Part shown: positions 1 to 8,340 of the stretch, piece by piece
Layout: every line of letters begins with the position of its first letter
Numbering within the stretch: the first letter of the stretch is position 1
DNA from: Mycolicibacterium rhodesiae NBB3
GTDB taxonomy: Bacteria; Actinomycetota; Actinomycetes; Mycobacteriales; Mycobacteriaceae
Direction: 5' to 3'
NCBI RefSeq assembly: GCF_000230895.2
Contig: NC_016604.1
Coordinates: 3,286,001 to 3,350,000 of the forward strand
DNA length: 64,000 nucleotides
Translations under genes and position numbers: made by a program
Notes under the pieces: model-generated
Database searches by the model: none
The model's input: only the letters and a program-made list of their open reading frames with translations
What the model was told of the DNA's origin: nothing

Positions 1-77
1 CCACCGACTCGGCGGCGAAGGTGGCTATCGCCGAGACGCCCACCGAGCCGTTCGAAGCGCTGTCGTTCGACGAGTAG
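1..77 (+). CDS. C-terminal tail of a protein gene entering from upstream (partial)
   Basis: Reading frame 3 is open from the window edge to a TAG at 75-77 and encodes 24 residues ending in PFEALSFDE. Almost every third codon position is G or C (acidic, Ala/Pro-rich tail), which matches the codon use of real genes here, whereas the other two plus frames read as Arg-rich nonsense. Too little is visible to name the product. It lies on the same strand as the DUF222 gene but is separated from it by a 113-base promoter region. Confidence 0.5.
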   Translation, partial: TDSAAKVAIAETPTEPFEALSFDE

Positions 78-171
78 CCGAATCACTTGCGTCACAACAG
101 TTTCACGTTGCGTCGATCTCGTCGGCACCCTCATGAAACTCTTCGAATTTCTTCTAGAGAGTTCTTAGAGA

Positions 172-187
172 TCGAACATATGTTCTA
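172..187 (+). promoter_or_regulatory. LexA (SOS) box overlapping a leaderless -10 element
   Basis: TCGAACATATGTTCTA matches the mycobacterial SOS box TCGAAC-N4-GTTCGA at 11 of the 12 fixed positions and contains the perfect palindrome GAACATATGTTC. Embedded in it is TATGTT (179-184), a TANNNT -10 hexamer lying exactly six bases before the ATG at 191, so transcription probably starts at or next to the A of the start codon. LexA bound here would cover the -10 element. No -35 hexamer is evident. Confidence 0.85.
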
Positions 188-190
188 GTC

Positions 191-1729
191 ATGGGTGCGG
201 AAGCGGTAGCGGCGGCGATAGCCGCACTGCGTGTTGCGCACGACGAGTTGGCCGCACTGTCGATCGATGCACTCACCACACGCGAGTTGGTCAGCGCGCT
301 CGATGACCTCGACATGTTGTGGTGCCAGTTGCCCGCGCAGAGCCACCGCTTACTGGCGCGGTTGCAGTGCGAGACGACCGCCAAAGAGATGGGCGCCAAG
401 TCGTGGCGACAGGTGTTGGCGATCCGATGGCGAATCTCGACATCCGAGGCCGGCCGACGCCTGGATGAGGCCGCACAGTTGGGTCCGCGACGATCTCTGA
501 CCGGTGAACCGCTCGACCCGCTGTTGCCGTGCACCGCTGCCGCCCAAGCGAATGGGCTGATCAACGGCGAGCACGTGGAAAAGATCCGCGAGGCGATGGA
601 CCGAATCCCAGGGTTCGTCGATACCGCGTCGCGCGCGGTGATCGAGGCTGACTGGGTGTACGTCGCCACCGGTGTGGGGCCCAAAGAACTTAAAGACTAT
701 GCCGAGCGCGCAATCTTCATGCTCGACCAGGACGGCCCCGAACCCGATGACACCGAACGTGCACGCCGACGCGGGGTATCGAAGGGGCCGCAGGGACGCG
801 ACAAGATGACCCCGCTCAAGGGAAACCTCACTCCCGAGGCGTGGGCGATCTACGAGGCGATTTTTGCCAAGTGGGCCGCGCCGGGAATGTGTAACCCTGC
901 GGACGAGATCCCCTGTGTCTCAGGAACTCCGACGCAGGAACAAATCGACAACGACCACCGTAGTCTGGCGCAGCGTCAGCACGATGCGCTCGTCGCGGTC
1001 GGGCGCAGTGTGCTGGAAAGTGGTGAGCTGGGCCAGCACAACGGATTGCCGACCTCGATCATCATCCGCACCACGTTGCAGGACCTCGAATCCCGTGCCG
1101 GGGTCGGGATCACCGGCGGCGGCTCGGTGATCCCGATCAAGGACGTGATCCGGATGGCTGCTCACGCCAATCACTACCTTGCAGTGTTCGACGGGGCCAC
1201 CGGATCGGCGCTGGATCTGTTCCGCGCCCGCCGCGTCGCCTCGCCGGCGCAGCGGATCATGCTCATCGCGCGCGATGGGGGCTGCACCAAACCGGGCTGC
1301 ACCGTGCCTGCCTATGGCAGTCAGGTGCATCACGCTGCCAAGGACTGGGCCGATGACGGGCAGACCAACGTCGACGAACTCGGGCTGGCCTGCGGCCCGG
1401 ACAATCGCATGGTCGGGCCGGACGGGTGGACGACGCGGATCAACGCCGACAACGACGTCGAATGGATTCCGCCAGAGCACCTCGACACCGGCCAATCCCG
1501 CGTCAACAACTACCACCGCCCCGAACGACTCCGCCCACCCAACGACGAACCGCCCGTTGAAATGGTGGTGGGCGAATCGGCCAACGGGGCAGATGACGAA
1601 ACCTCATACGGTGGCCAACCGTCGGAAAACGAATGGTTCGACGAGGAATGGCTGTACGGGCCACCCGACTACGAACCGTCAAAGGACAACCCGCATGAAC
1701 CGGGTGGACCGGAACCTAACGCCGCCTAG
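191..1729 (+). CDS. DUF222 / HNH-endonuclease-motif protein (13E12 repeat family)
   Basis: A 512-residue protein of the actinobacterial DUF222 family (13E12/REP family in M. tuberculosis). The first 330 or so residues are the DUF222 domain. Near residues 360-410 lies an HNH-type nuclease motif: paired cysteines in CTKPGC, then QVHHAAKDW and a terminal CGPDN segment. The tail is acidic and low-complexity. The molecular role of the family is not established; HNH domains usually cut DNA. The ATG at 191 is chosen because the SOS box and its -10 element end just before it and there is no Shine-Dalgarno sequence, consistent with a leaderless mRNA. Damage induction through LexA is therefore likely; some M. 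tuberculosis family members are, as I recall, SOS genes. Confidence 0.9.
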   Translation: MGAEAVAAAIAALRVAHDELAALSIDALTTRELVSALDDLDMLWCQLPAQSHRLLARLQCETTAKEMGAKSWRQVLAIRWRISTSEAGRRLDEAAQLGPRRSLTGEPLDPLLPCTAAAQANGLINGEHVEKIREAMDRIPGFVDTASRAVIEADWVYVATGVGPKELKDYAERAIFMLDQDGPEPDDTERARRRGVSKGPQGRDKMTPLKGNLTPEAWAIYEAIFAKWAAPGMCNPADEIPCVSGTPTQEQIDNDHRSLAQRQHDALVAVGRSVLESGELGQHNGLPTSIIIRTTLQDLESRAGVGITGGGSVIPIKDVIRMAAHANHYLAVFDGATGSALDLFRARRVASPAQRIMLIARDGGCTKPGCTVPAYGSQVHHAAKDWADDGQTNVDELGLACGPDNRMVGPDGWTTRINADNDVEWIPPEHLDTGQSRVNNYHRPERLRPPNDEPPVEMVVGESANGADDETSYGGQPSENEWFDEEWLYGPPDYEPSKDNPHEPGGPEPNAA

Positions 1730-1750
1730 AGGGTCGGGTCACCAAACTTG

Positions 1751-1981
1751 CTAGCCGACGACCGCGGGATTCGTGGGGTTCAGCCCGATCGGCACGTTCG
1801 GGGTGAGGCCGCTTCCGTTGTGGGTGAACTCTTGGTGGGCCATCGGCCGGCAATTGTTGTCCATCGGCGTCTGATCGCCGGAGCAGTAGGGGAGAAGATC
1901 TTGCGGATCGGCACCTGCGGGAGGCGCTGCCGCGACGACGGCAGCAGCCGCGAGCAGGCACGCCGCGAAGATTCTCGTCAT
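1751..1981 (-). CDS. small secreted protein of unknown function
   Basis: A 76-residue protein with an obvious N-terminal signal peptide: MTRIFAACLLAAAAVVAAAPPAGA, with AGA as the probable cleavage site, leaving about 52 exported residues. The mature part contains two cysteines (YCSGD and NNCRP) that could form a disulfide. Short Cys-paired exported proteins of this type are common in mycobacteria and mostly uncharacterised. The gene is divergent from ligD with 28 bases between start codons, so both promoters must lie in this gap or overlap the coding starts. I do not recognise a family with confidence. Confidence 0.7.
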   Translation of the reverse strand: MTRIFAACLLAAAAVVAAAPPAGADPQDLLPYCSGDQTPMDNNCRPMAHQEFTHNGSGLTPNVPIGLNPTNPAVVG

Positions 1982-2009
1982 ACAGCCAGGCTACCCGGGG
2001 TAATACCGT

Positions 2010-4331
2010 GTGGTGGTGGATCAGTTCGGTCGGGTGAAACTGACCAACCCGGATAAGGTGCTGTACCCAGCGACGGAATTGCGGCCGAAGGCCGTCACGA
2101 AACAAGAAGTCTTCGACTACTACGTCCGCATCGCCGAGGTGATGGTGCCCCACATCGCGGGCCGAGCGGTCACCCGTAAACGCTGGCCCAACGGTGTTGA
2201 CGAGCCATCGTTCTTCGAGAAGCAGTTGGCCTCGTCGGCACCCGACTGGCTCGAGCGGGGCTCGATCGCGCACAAGTCGGGGACCACCACATATCCGATC
2301 ATCAATAGCGCCGAGGGACTGGCGTGGATTGCGCAGCAGGCGTCATTGGAAGTGCACGTGCCGCAGTGGCGATTCGTCAGCACATGGACCAGAGACGAAG
2401 GAGCCGAACAGACGCCGGGGCCGGCCACACGGGTGGTGTTCGACCTGGATCCCGGTGAAGGCGTGACATTCCGGCAGCTGTGCGAGGTCGCTCACGAGGT
2501 ACGTGAACTGATCGCCGGCATGGGACTGACTACCTTCCCACTGACCAGCGGGAGCAAGGGGCTGCACCTGTATGTGCCACTGGACGAGCCGATCAGTTCG
2601 CGAGGCGCGTCGGTGCTCGCGAAACGGGTGGCGCAGCAGCTGGAGCAGGCGATGCCCAAACGGGTCACCGCGACGATGACGAAAAGCCTTCGCGCAGGCA
2701 AGGTGTTCCTGGACTGGAGCCAGAACAACGGGAACAAGACCACGATCGCGCCGTATTCGCTGCGGGGCCGGGACGAGCCGACCGTCGCCGCGCCCCGCAC
2801 CTGGGATGAGATCGAGGATCCCGAGCTGCGGCACCTTCGCTTCGACGAGGTGCTGGAACGCGTTGAACGCGACGGTGACCTGCTGGCTCAGATGGACACC
2901 GACGCCCCCGTGGCTGACGCGCTCACCACCTACCGCAGCATGCGCGACGCCGGTAAGACACCTGAGCCGGTACCGCACGTCGCGCCCACGCCGGGCAACG
3001 ACGACTTCTTCGTCATCCAGGAGCATCACGCGCGTCGGCTGCACTACGACTTCCGGCTGGAGCGCAACGGCGTGCTGGTGTCATGGGCGGTCCCGAAGAA
3101 CCTGCCCGATACACCGTCGGTCAACCACCTGGCCGTGCACACCGAGGATCATCCGTTCGAGTACGGAAGCTTCGAGGGTGAAATCCCGAAGGGCGAGTAC
3201 GGCGGCGGCAAGGTGGTCATCTGGGACACCGGCACTTACGAGACCGAGAAATTTCGTGACCACGCTCCAGACGGTCCGGCCAAGGGCGGCGAAGTCATAA
3301 TCACGTTGCACGGCAAGAAGATCGACGGCCGATACGCGCTCATTCAGACCGACGGCAAGAATTGGCTGGCGCATCGTATGAAGGAACAGGCCAACCCACA
3401 GGCCAGCGATCTGGCACCGATGCTCTCGACGGAGGGCTCGATCGCGAAGCTGACCTCGGCGCAGTGGGCGTTCGAGGGCAAATGGGACGGCTACCGAGTC
3501 CTGGTCGACGCCAATCACGGCAAACTCAATGTGCGGTCACGCCGCGGCCGCGATGTCACCGGCGAGTATCCTCAGTTCGCCTCGCTCGCTGCCGATCTCG
3601 CCGATCACCACGTCATCCTCGACGGCGAGGCGGTGGCCCTCGACAAACACGGCGTGCCGAGCTTCTCGGAAATGCAGAACCGCGCGCGGTCGACCCGCGT
3701 GGAATTCTGGGCGTTCGACATCCTGTACCTCGACGGGCGCTCACTGCTGAAGGCCAAGTACTCCGATCGGCGTCGCCTGCTCGAGGCGCTGGCCGACGGC
3801 GGCAACCTGATCGTGCCGGATCCGTTGCCCGGCGACGGCCCCGAAGCGTTGGAACACGCGCGGGAACATCGCTGGGAGGGTGTGGTCGCGAAGAAGCTGG
3901 ATGCGACCTACCAGCCGGGGCGGCGATCCAAGTCGTGGATCAAGGACAAAATCTGGAACACCCAGGAAGTGGTGATCGGCGGCTGGCGCAAGGGTGACGG
4001 CGGCCGGTCCAGCGGTATCGGGGCGCTGATGCTCGGTATCCCCAGTCCAGACAATCCTGAGGGCGGCCTGCAGTTCGTCGGTCGGGTGGGCACGGGGTTC
4101 ACGGAGAAGGAGCTGTCCAAACTCAAAGGCATCCTCGAGCCGCTGGCGACCGAGGAATCACCGTTCAACGCCCGCCTCTCCACAATCGACGCCAGAGGCG
4201 TCACCTTCGTCCGCCCGGAATTGGTCGGCGAAGTGCGGTACAGCGAACGGACATCCGACGATCGGCTGCGGCAACCGAGCTGGCGCGGCCTGCGCCCGGA
4301 CAAGGAGCCGTCCGAGATCGTGTGGGAGTAG
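2010..4331 (+). CDS. ligD: multifunctional NHEJ DNA ligase LigD (polymerase-phosphoesterase-ligase)
   Basis: 773 residues with the mycobacterial domain order. Residues 1-290 are the primase-type polymerase, with metal-binding Asp145 and Asp147 in DLDPGEG. About 330-460 is the 3'-phosphoesterase (HHARRLHYDFRLE, His339; later HTEDHPFEYGSFEGEIP). From about 475 is the ATP-dependent ligase with the nucleotidyl-lysine in KWDGYR (Lys491) and an OB-fold C-terminus. With Ku it repairs double-strand breaks by non-homologous end joining. Length and sequence fit M. tuberculosis LigD (759 aa). Three GTG codons lie in a row (2010, 2013, 2016); TACCGT at 2004-2009 is six bases before the third, so a leaderless start at 2016 is plausible. 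No ku gene is in the window. Confidence 0.97.
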   Translation: MVVDQFGRVKLTNPDKVLYPATELRPKAVTKQEVFDYYVRIAEVMVPHIAGRAVTRKRWPNGVDEPSFFEKQLASSAPDWLERGSIAHKSGTTTYPIINSAEGLAWIAQQASLEVHVPQWRFVSTWTRDEGAEQTPGPATRVVFDLDPGEGVTFRQLCEVAHEVRELIAGMGLTTFPLTSGSKGLHLYVPLDEPISSRGASVLAKRVAQQLEQAMPKRVTATMTKSLRAGKVFLDWSQNNGNKTTIAPYSLRGRDEPTVAAPRTWDEIEDPELRHLRFDEVLERVERDGDLLAQMDTDAPVADALTTYRSMRDAGKTPEPVPHVAPTPGNDDFFVIQEHHARRLHYDFRLERNGVLVSWAVPKNLPDTPSVNHLAVHTEDHPFEYGSFEGEIPKGEYGGGKVVIWDTGTYETEKFRDHAPDGPAKGGEVIITLHGKKIDGRYALIQTDGKNWLAHRMKEQANPQASDLAPMLSTEGSIAKLTSAQWAFEGKWDGYRVLVDANHGKLNVRSRRGRDVTGEYPQFASLAADLADHHVILDGEAVALDKHGVPSFSEMQNRARSTRVEFWAFDILYLDGRSLLKAKYSDRRRLLEALADGGNLIVPDPLPGDGPEALEHAREHRWEGVVAKKLDATYQPGRRSKSWIKDKIWNTQEVVIGGWRKGDGGRSSGIGALMLGIPSPDNPEGGLQFVGRVGTGFTEKELSKLKGILEPLATEESPFNARLSTIDARGVTFVRPELVGEVRYSERTSDDRLRQPSWRGLRPDKEPSEIVWE

Positions 4332-4485
4332 TCGCAGTCGGCCCATTGAACCTTTTGGCGGTCAACTTCGTGTCCTCGGCGAAACAATGAATGCCCTGCT
4401 CGGGACGGCATTGCTAGGTACGTTGTGGAGCGGAAATATCCGCAATTGGCGCATGACGTCATTTTGACCGGAGGACGATAGGCAG

Positions 4486-7400
4486 ATGGCCAGCGAGATA
4501 GCGCGCGAACTGGCGGCAGCCGGGTTCGACGACGCCGTCGAGGTTGGACGAGGCGGCAGCGGTGTCGTATACCGCTGCTTCCAGAAGTCCCTGGGACGAA
4601 CCGTCGCCATCAAGGTCCTCGCGTCCGGCCTCGACGAGGCCGACCGAGAGCGTTTCCTCCGCGAGGGTTATGCGATGGGCGCGCTGTCGGGCCATCCCAA
4701 CATCGTGAACATCCTCCAGGTCGGCGTCACCGACAGTGGCAGACCTTTCATCGTGATGCCTTATCACGCACAGGGTTCGCTGGCGGAGCGGCTGCGTCGC
4801 GAGGGCCGCATCGCATGGCCCGAGGCGCTGCGCATGGGTGTCAAATTGTGTGGGGCGCTCGAGACCGCGCATCGCACAGGGACTTTGCACCGGGATATCA
4901 AACCCGCGAACGTGCTCTTCAACGAATACCGCGAACCACAACTGAGCGACTTCGGTACTGCGCGCATCGCCGGGGGATACAAGACGGTGACCGGATTCTT
5001 CACCGGCACACTGTCCTACACCGCGCCCGAGGTGCTGGCCGGTAATCCGCCGACCGTCGTCGCCGACGTGTACTCGCTCGGCGCCACGATCTACGCGTTG
5101 ATCGCCGGAGGCCCGCCGCACGAGCGCAAGGCCGACGAGGATCTGATCGCGCATTATCTGCGGATCACGTCGACGCCCGTTCCAGACCTGCGCCCGCACG
5201 GAATCCCCACCGATGTCTGCGCCGCGATCGAAAAGGCGATGTCGCGAGAGCCCGGCGACCGGCAGGTGTCGGTGGCCGAATTCGGTCGCCAGCTGCAGTT
5301 GGCGCAACGTCACAACGGGTTGGCGGCAGACCCGATGGCGCTCAGTGAGCCCGGCGGCGAGCTGGAGCCAACGGGAGGCACCCAGGCGCTACCGCTCACA
5401 GGGGATTTCCGCCGGGCCGAAACGTCGGCGCCCAGTGCCGAAAGGTCGGCGCCCAGTGGCGACAGATCCGGATCCTTCGTCGAGAGCTCCGGACCTTCTG
5501 GGGGCGAGAGGTCCGGTCCTGGGGCTGAGGTGTCGGAATCCGTTGCGTCTTCGCCGGTCATTCCGAAGGGATCGACACCGCCGCCGGACCCGAACATGTT
5601 CGCGCACACCACCTCCGTCAGCCTGGGGAACGTGCCGTGGGCACAGGTCCCGCCGACACCGCCGGGTCCGCCGGGTGCGTCGGCTCCTCCGTTCCCGCAG
5701 GGTGATTCGGCGGGCGCACCGGGCAACCGCGATCGGAAAAAGCTTCTGATCGTCGCCGGCGCCGCGGCGGCAGTGGTGCTCCTGGTGATCGCGAGCGTCT
5801 TCATCTTCACGTCCGGCGACAACGACGGCGGGGCACCGCAAGCCACTCCGAAGCAGCCGCCGGTGGAGATGCAACCGGAATGGGAAGCGGTATCGGATGC
5901 GCGCGTCGCCCGCGGCGCGGCGGCGGCCACCGAGGCCGACGGCACCATCTGGGTCTTCGGCGGTTTGGGGGCCGGCAACCGCGTGAGCGCCGCCCACGAG
6001 GGTTACGACCCTGCCCTCGACAGCTGGAAGGGAGGCGAGAACCTGCCCATTCCGGTGCAGCGCGCGATGGCCGTGACGTGGGAGGACACCCCGGTCGTTC
6101 TCGGCGGGTGGCGGACCGAGGGTTCGAACCAGAAGGTGGCGACGGACAAGGTCTGGCGCGTGGTCAACAGCCGCTGGGTGGAGTTGCCGCCACTGTTACA
6201 GCCCCGGGCGGCAGCGTCGGCTGCCGTCGTCGACGACTTGCTCGTTGTCACCGGCGGAGTGGATGCCACCGGCAAGCTGCTGAACACCACCGAGATATAC
6301 GACGGCACCGGGTGGAAGCTCGGCGCCCCCATCCCGACCCCGCGCCAACTGTCGGCGGCCGCGTCCGACGGCAGGCTCGTTTACGTGGTCGGCGGGAGCA
6401 CCGGCACCTCGGACGTGACGGCTGTGGAGGCCTACGACCCCGTCGCCGACACCTGGACGACCATGCCCGCGCTTCCGGAGGCGCGCAGTGACTTCGGCGT
6501 GGCGATCACCGACGCGCGATTGGTCGCGGCCGGTGGCATGTCGTCGGGGCGGGTCCTCAATAGCGTGGAGGCGCTGGATCTCACGACGTCGACATGGACG
6601 GCGCTGCCCGATCTGGCGTCGGGTCGGCACGGCTTGGCGGTCGCCGCGGTGGGCAAGACCGTCTACGCGATCGGCGGGTCGACCAGTCCCGCGGACAGTC
6701 AGGTCTCGGCGGCTGCGGAAGCGCTCAAGCTCGCACCGCGTAAGCCGCAACCGGCAGCCGAATGGCGACCGTTGCCGGACGCGCCGACGGCGCGGCTGAT
6801 GGCGGCCTCGACGGTGCTTGACGGAAAGATCTACGTCGCCGGCGGCATGCTGGGTCACGCCGAAACCCTGGATACCTTCGAGAGTTTCGACCCGAAGACC
6901 GGCGAGTGGCAGACGCTTCCTTCGTTGCCGATCCCGCTGCATCACGCCACCGCGGCCGCGTACCGCGGCGAGATCGTGGTCCTTGGTGGCGCGAGCGACA
7001 CGGTCGCCGACGCGTCGAACAAGGTGTTCGCCTTCCGCGACGGAAAGTGGGAGGAACTGGCGAGCCTCCAACACGCCAGGGCCGCGCCGTCGGCGGCCGT
7101 CGTCGACGACAAGCTCGTGGTCGTCGGAGGGCAGGACGACAAGCAGCTCGTAACCCAGACCGAGGTGTTCGACGGCAGCTCTTGGACGTCGGCGGCCGAT
7201 ATGCCAACGCCGCGTGAGCATTTGGCTGCGGTGTCAGACGGTGTCTACGTGTACGCGGTGGGCGGTCGCGCACTGTCTGCCGACGAGAACATCGCGGCTT
7301 TCGAACGGTTCGATCCGGAGTCCGGCAACTGGGAGAAGCTGCCCGACATGCCGACTCCGCGCGGAAGCTACGGGGCGGCACTGGTCGACGGACGGATCGT

Positions 7401-7614
7401 CGCCGTGGGCGGCGAAGAGCCGACGCGGGTGCTCGCCACGGTCGAGATGTACGACATCTCCACCGGGAAGTGGACGACGCAGGCTCCGATCAACACCCCG
7501 GTGCACGGCGAAGTGGTCGCCGCCGTCGACACCACCGTGTACACGATCGGGGGAGCGGACCGGCCCAGCCATGAGGGGCCGGTGGCGACGGTCGAGGCGC
7601 TCGACTTCAGCTAG
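4486..7614 (+). CDS. transmembrane Ser/Thr protein kinase with extracellular Kelch repeats
   Basis: 1042 residues. The cytoplasmic Hanks-type kinase has its P-loop GRGGSGVVY at 21-29, Lys43 in AIKVL, the catalytic loop HRDIKPAN at 135-142 (Asp137), DFGTAR at 155 and APEVL. All key residues are present, so it should be active. A Pro/Ser-rich linker (about 290-415, with repeated SAPS/SGPS segments) leads to one membrane helix at about 418-440 (LLIVAGAAAAVVLLVIAS). The rest, about 460-1042, is outside and is made of Kelch repeats (recurrent VVGG/AVGG turns followed by Tyr and Trp). Two similar halves start at about 462 and 757, suggesting two tandem propellers. The ribosome site GGAGGA precedes the ATG. 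It converges on an FHA gene with a 4-base overlap of the ends, so the FHA protein is a natural candidate substrate. Confidence 0.9.
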   Translation: MASEIARELAAAGFDDAVEVGRGGSGVVYRCFQKSLGRTVAIKVLASGLDEADRERFLREGYAMGALSGHPNIVNILQVGVTDSGRPFIVMPYHAQGSLAERLRREGRIAWPEALRMGVKLCGALETAHRTGTLHRDIKPANVLFNEYREPQLSDFGTARIAGGYKTVTGFFTGTLSYTAPEVLAGNPPTVVADVYSLGATIYALIAGGPPHERKADEDLIAHYLRITSTPVPDLRPHGIPTDVCAAIEKAMSREPGDRQVSVAEFGRQLQLAQRHNGLAADPMALSEPGGELEPTGGTQALPLTGDFRRAETSAPSAERSAPSGDRSGSFVESSGPSGGERSGPGAEVSESVASSPVIPKGSTPPPDPNMFAHTTSVSLGNVPWAQVPPTPPGPPGASAPPFPQGDSAGAPGNRDRKKLLIVAGAAAAVVLLVIASVFIFTSGDNDGGAPQATPKQPPVEMQPEWEAVSDARVARGAAAATEADGTIWVFGGLGAGNRVSAAHEGYDPALDSWKGGENLPIPVQRAMAVTWEDTPVVLGGWRTEGSNQKVATDKVWRVVNSRWVELPPLLQPRAAASAAVVDDLLVVTGGVDATGKLLNTTEIYDGTGWKLGAPIPTPRQLSAAASDGRLVYVVGGSTGTSDVTAVEAYDPVADTWTTMPALPEARSDFGVAITDARLVAAGGMSSGRVLNSVEALDLTTSTWTALPDLASGRHGLAVAAVGKTVYAIGGSTSPADSQVSAAAEALKLAPRKPQPAAEWRPLPDAPTARLMAASTVLDGKIYVAGGMLGHAETLDTFESFDPKTGEWQTLPSLPIPLHHATAAAYRGEIVVLGGASDTVADASNKVFAFRDGKWEELASLQHARAAPSAAVVDDKLVVVGGQDDKQLVTQTEVFDGSSWTSAADMPTPREHLAAVSDGVYVYAVGGRALSADENIAAFERFDPESGNWEKLPDMPTPRGSYGAALVDGRIVAVGGEEPTRVLATVEMYDISTGKWTTQAPINTPVHGEVVAAVDTTVYTIGGADRPSHEGPVATVEALDFS

Positions 7615-8225
7615 CCTCCGCTGTCGCGCAACTGGGCGATGGTGACGGCGCCGCGCCGGAGTGCCTCATTGGCAAGACGGACCCGACGGTCACCCTCCGT
7701 CGGGATGGCGAACTTGTCGTAGAGGTTCTGCAGGTGCTGTTTGACGGCGGCCTCCGTCACGTACAGCTCGCCGGCCATCCTTCGCACCGACGCGGGTTCG
7801 GGAAACGGGTCGTCGGAGACGAGCGGCCGGCACAGCACCATGAGCACGTCGACCTCGCGCCGGGTCAGCCGAGGCGGGAGTTGGCCGGCGTCGGGAACGA
7901 TCGTCGCTTCCTCGATCGGCGCGCCGGACTGCCGCGTCTCCAGATACACCACGCGTGACTTGCCGACGCGCACCTCGTCGCCGGAACGCAGGACCCGCTC
8001 CGCGGTGATCTTGTCGCCGTTGACGAAGGTGCCGTTGCGACTGCCCACATCGCGTATCGACCAGGCCGAGCCGTGGTTCTCCAGGATGGCGTGCAACCGG
8101 GACACGGTGGGGTCGTGTTCGAGTGCCACCGCATTGGTCGAGGCCTTGCCGACGGTCACCCGTTCACCGGTCAACGGGACCAGCTCTCGACCCGACGGCT
8201 TGAAGACTTCCAAGTGGGAAGACAT
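7611..8225 (-). CDS. FHA-domain protein with C-terminal winged/LuxR-like helix-turn-helix
   Basis: 204 residues. The N-terminal half is a forkhead-associated domain that binds phosphothreonine: VTVGKAS, SRLHAIL and DVGSRNGTFVNG are the conserved FHA segments (about residues 22-75). The C-terminal part (LTRREVDVLMVLCRPL ... VTEAAVKQHLQNLYDKF, about 118-170) looks like a DNA-binding helix-turn-helix of the response-regulator type. The start is supported by a strong AGGAGG seven bases upstream. Its 3' end overlaps the convergent kinase gene by four bases. FHA-plus-HTH proteins in actinobacteria are typically kinase-responsive regulators (EmbR is the known case, with a different architecture). 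I infer a phospho-dependent regulator; target genes are unknown. Confidence 0.85.
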   Translation of the reverse strand: MSSHLEVFKPSGRELVPLTGERVTVGKASTNAVALEHDPTVSRLHAILENHGSAWSIRDVGSRNGTFVNGDKITAERVLRSGDEVRVGKSRVVYLETRQSGAPIEEATIVPDAGQLPPRLTRREVDVLMVLCRPLVSDDPFPEPASVRRMAGELYVTEAAVKQHLQNLYDKFAIPTEGDRRVRLANEALRRGAVTIAQLRDSGG

Positions 8226-8297
8226 GCAGACCTCCTCTAGGGGGCATTTTCACCCAGGGAGGCCGCTCTCGGTCTCCGAACGCGCCGTCCAATGTGA

Positions 8298-8330
8298 CCG
8301 CGGGCCGTCGAGAATCTCGACGGCCCGCGG
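8298..8330 (-). terminator. perfect 15-bp hairpin downstream of the membrane-protein gene
   Basis: CCGCGGGCCGTCGAG and CTCGACGGCCCGCGG pair perfectly around a 3-base loop (AAT), 10 bases beyond the stop codon of the minus-strand gene at 8341. There is no T-tract, as is usual for mycobacterial hairpin terminators. It separates this gene from the downstream FHA gene, suggesting separate transcription units. Confidence 0.65.
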
Positions 8331-8340
8331 ATCGGCGTGC

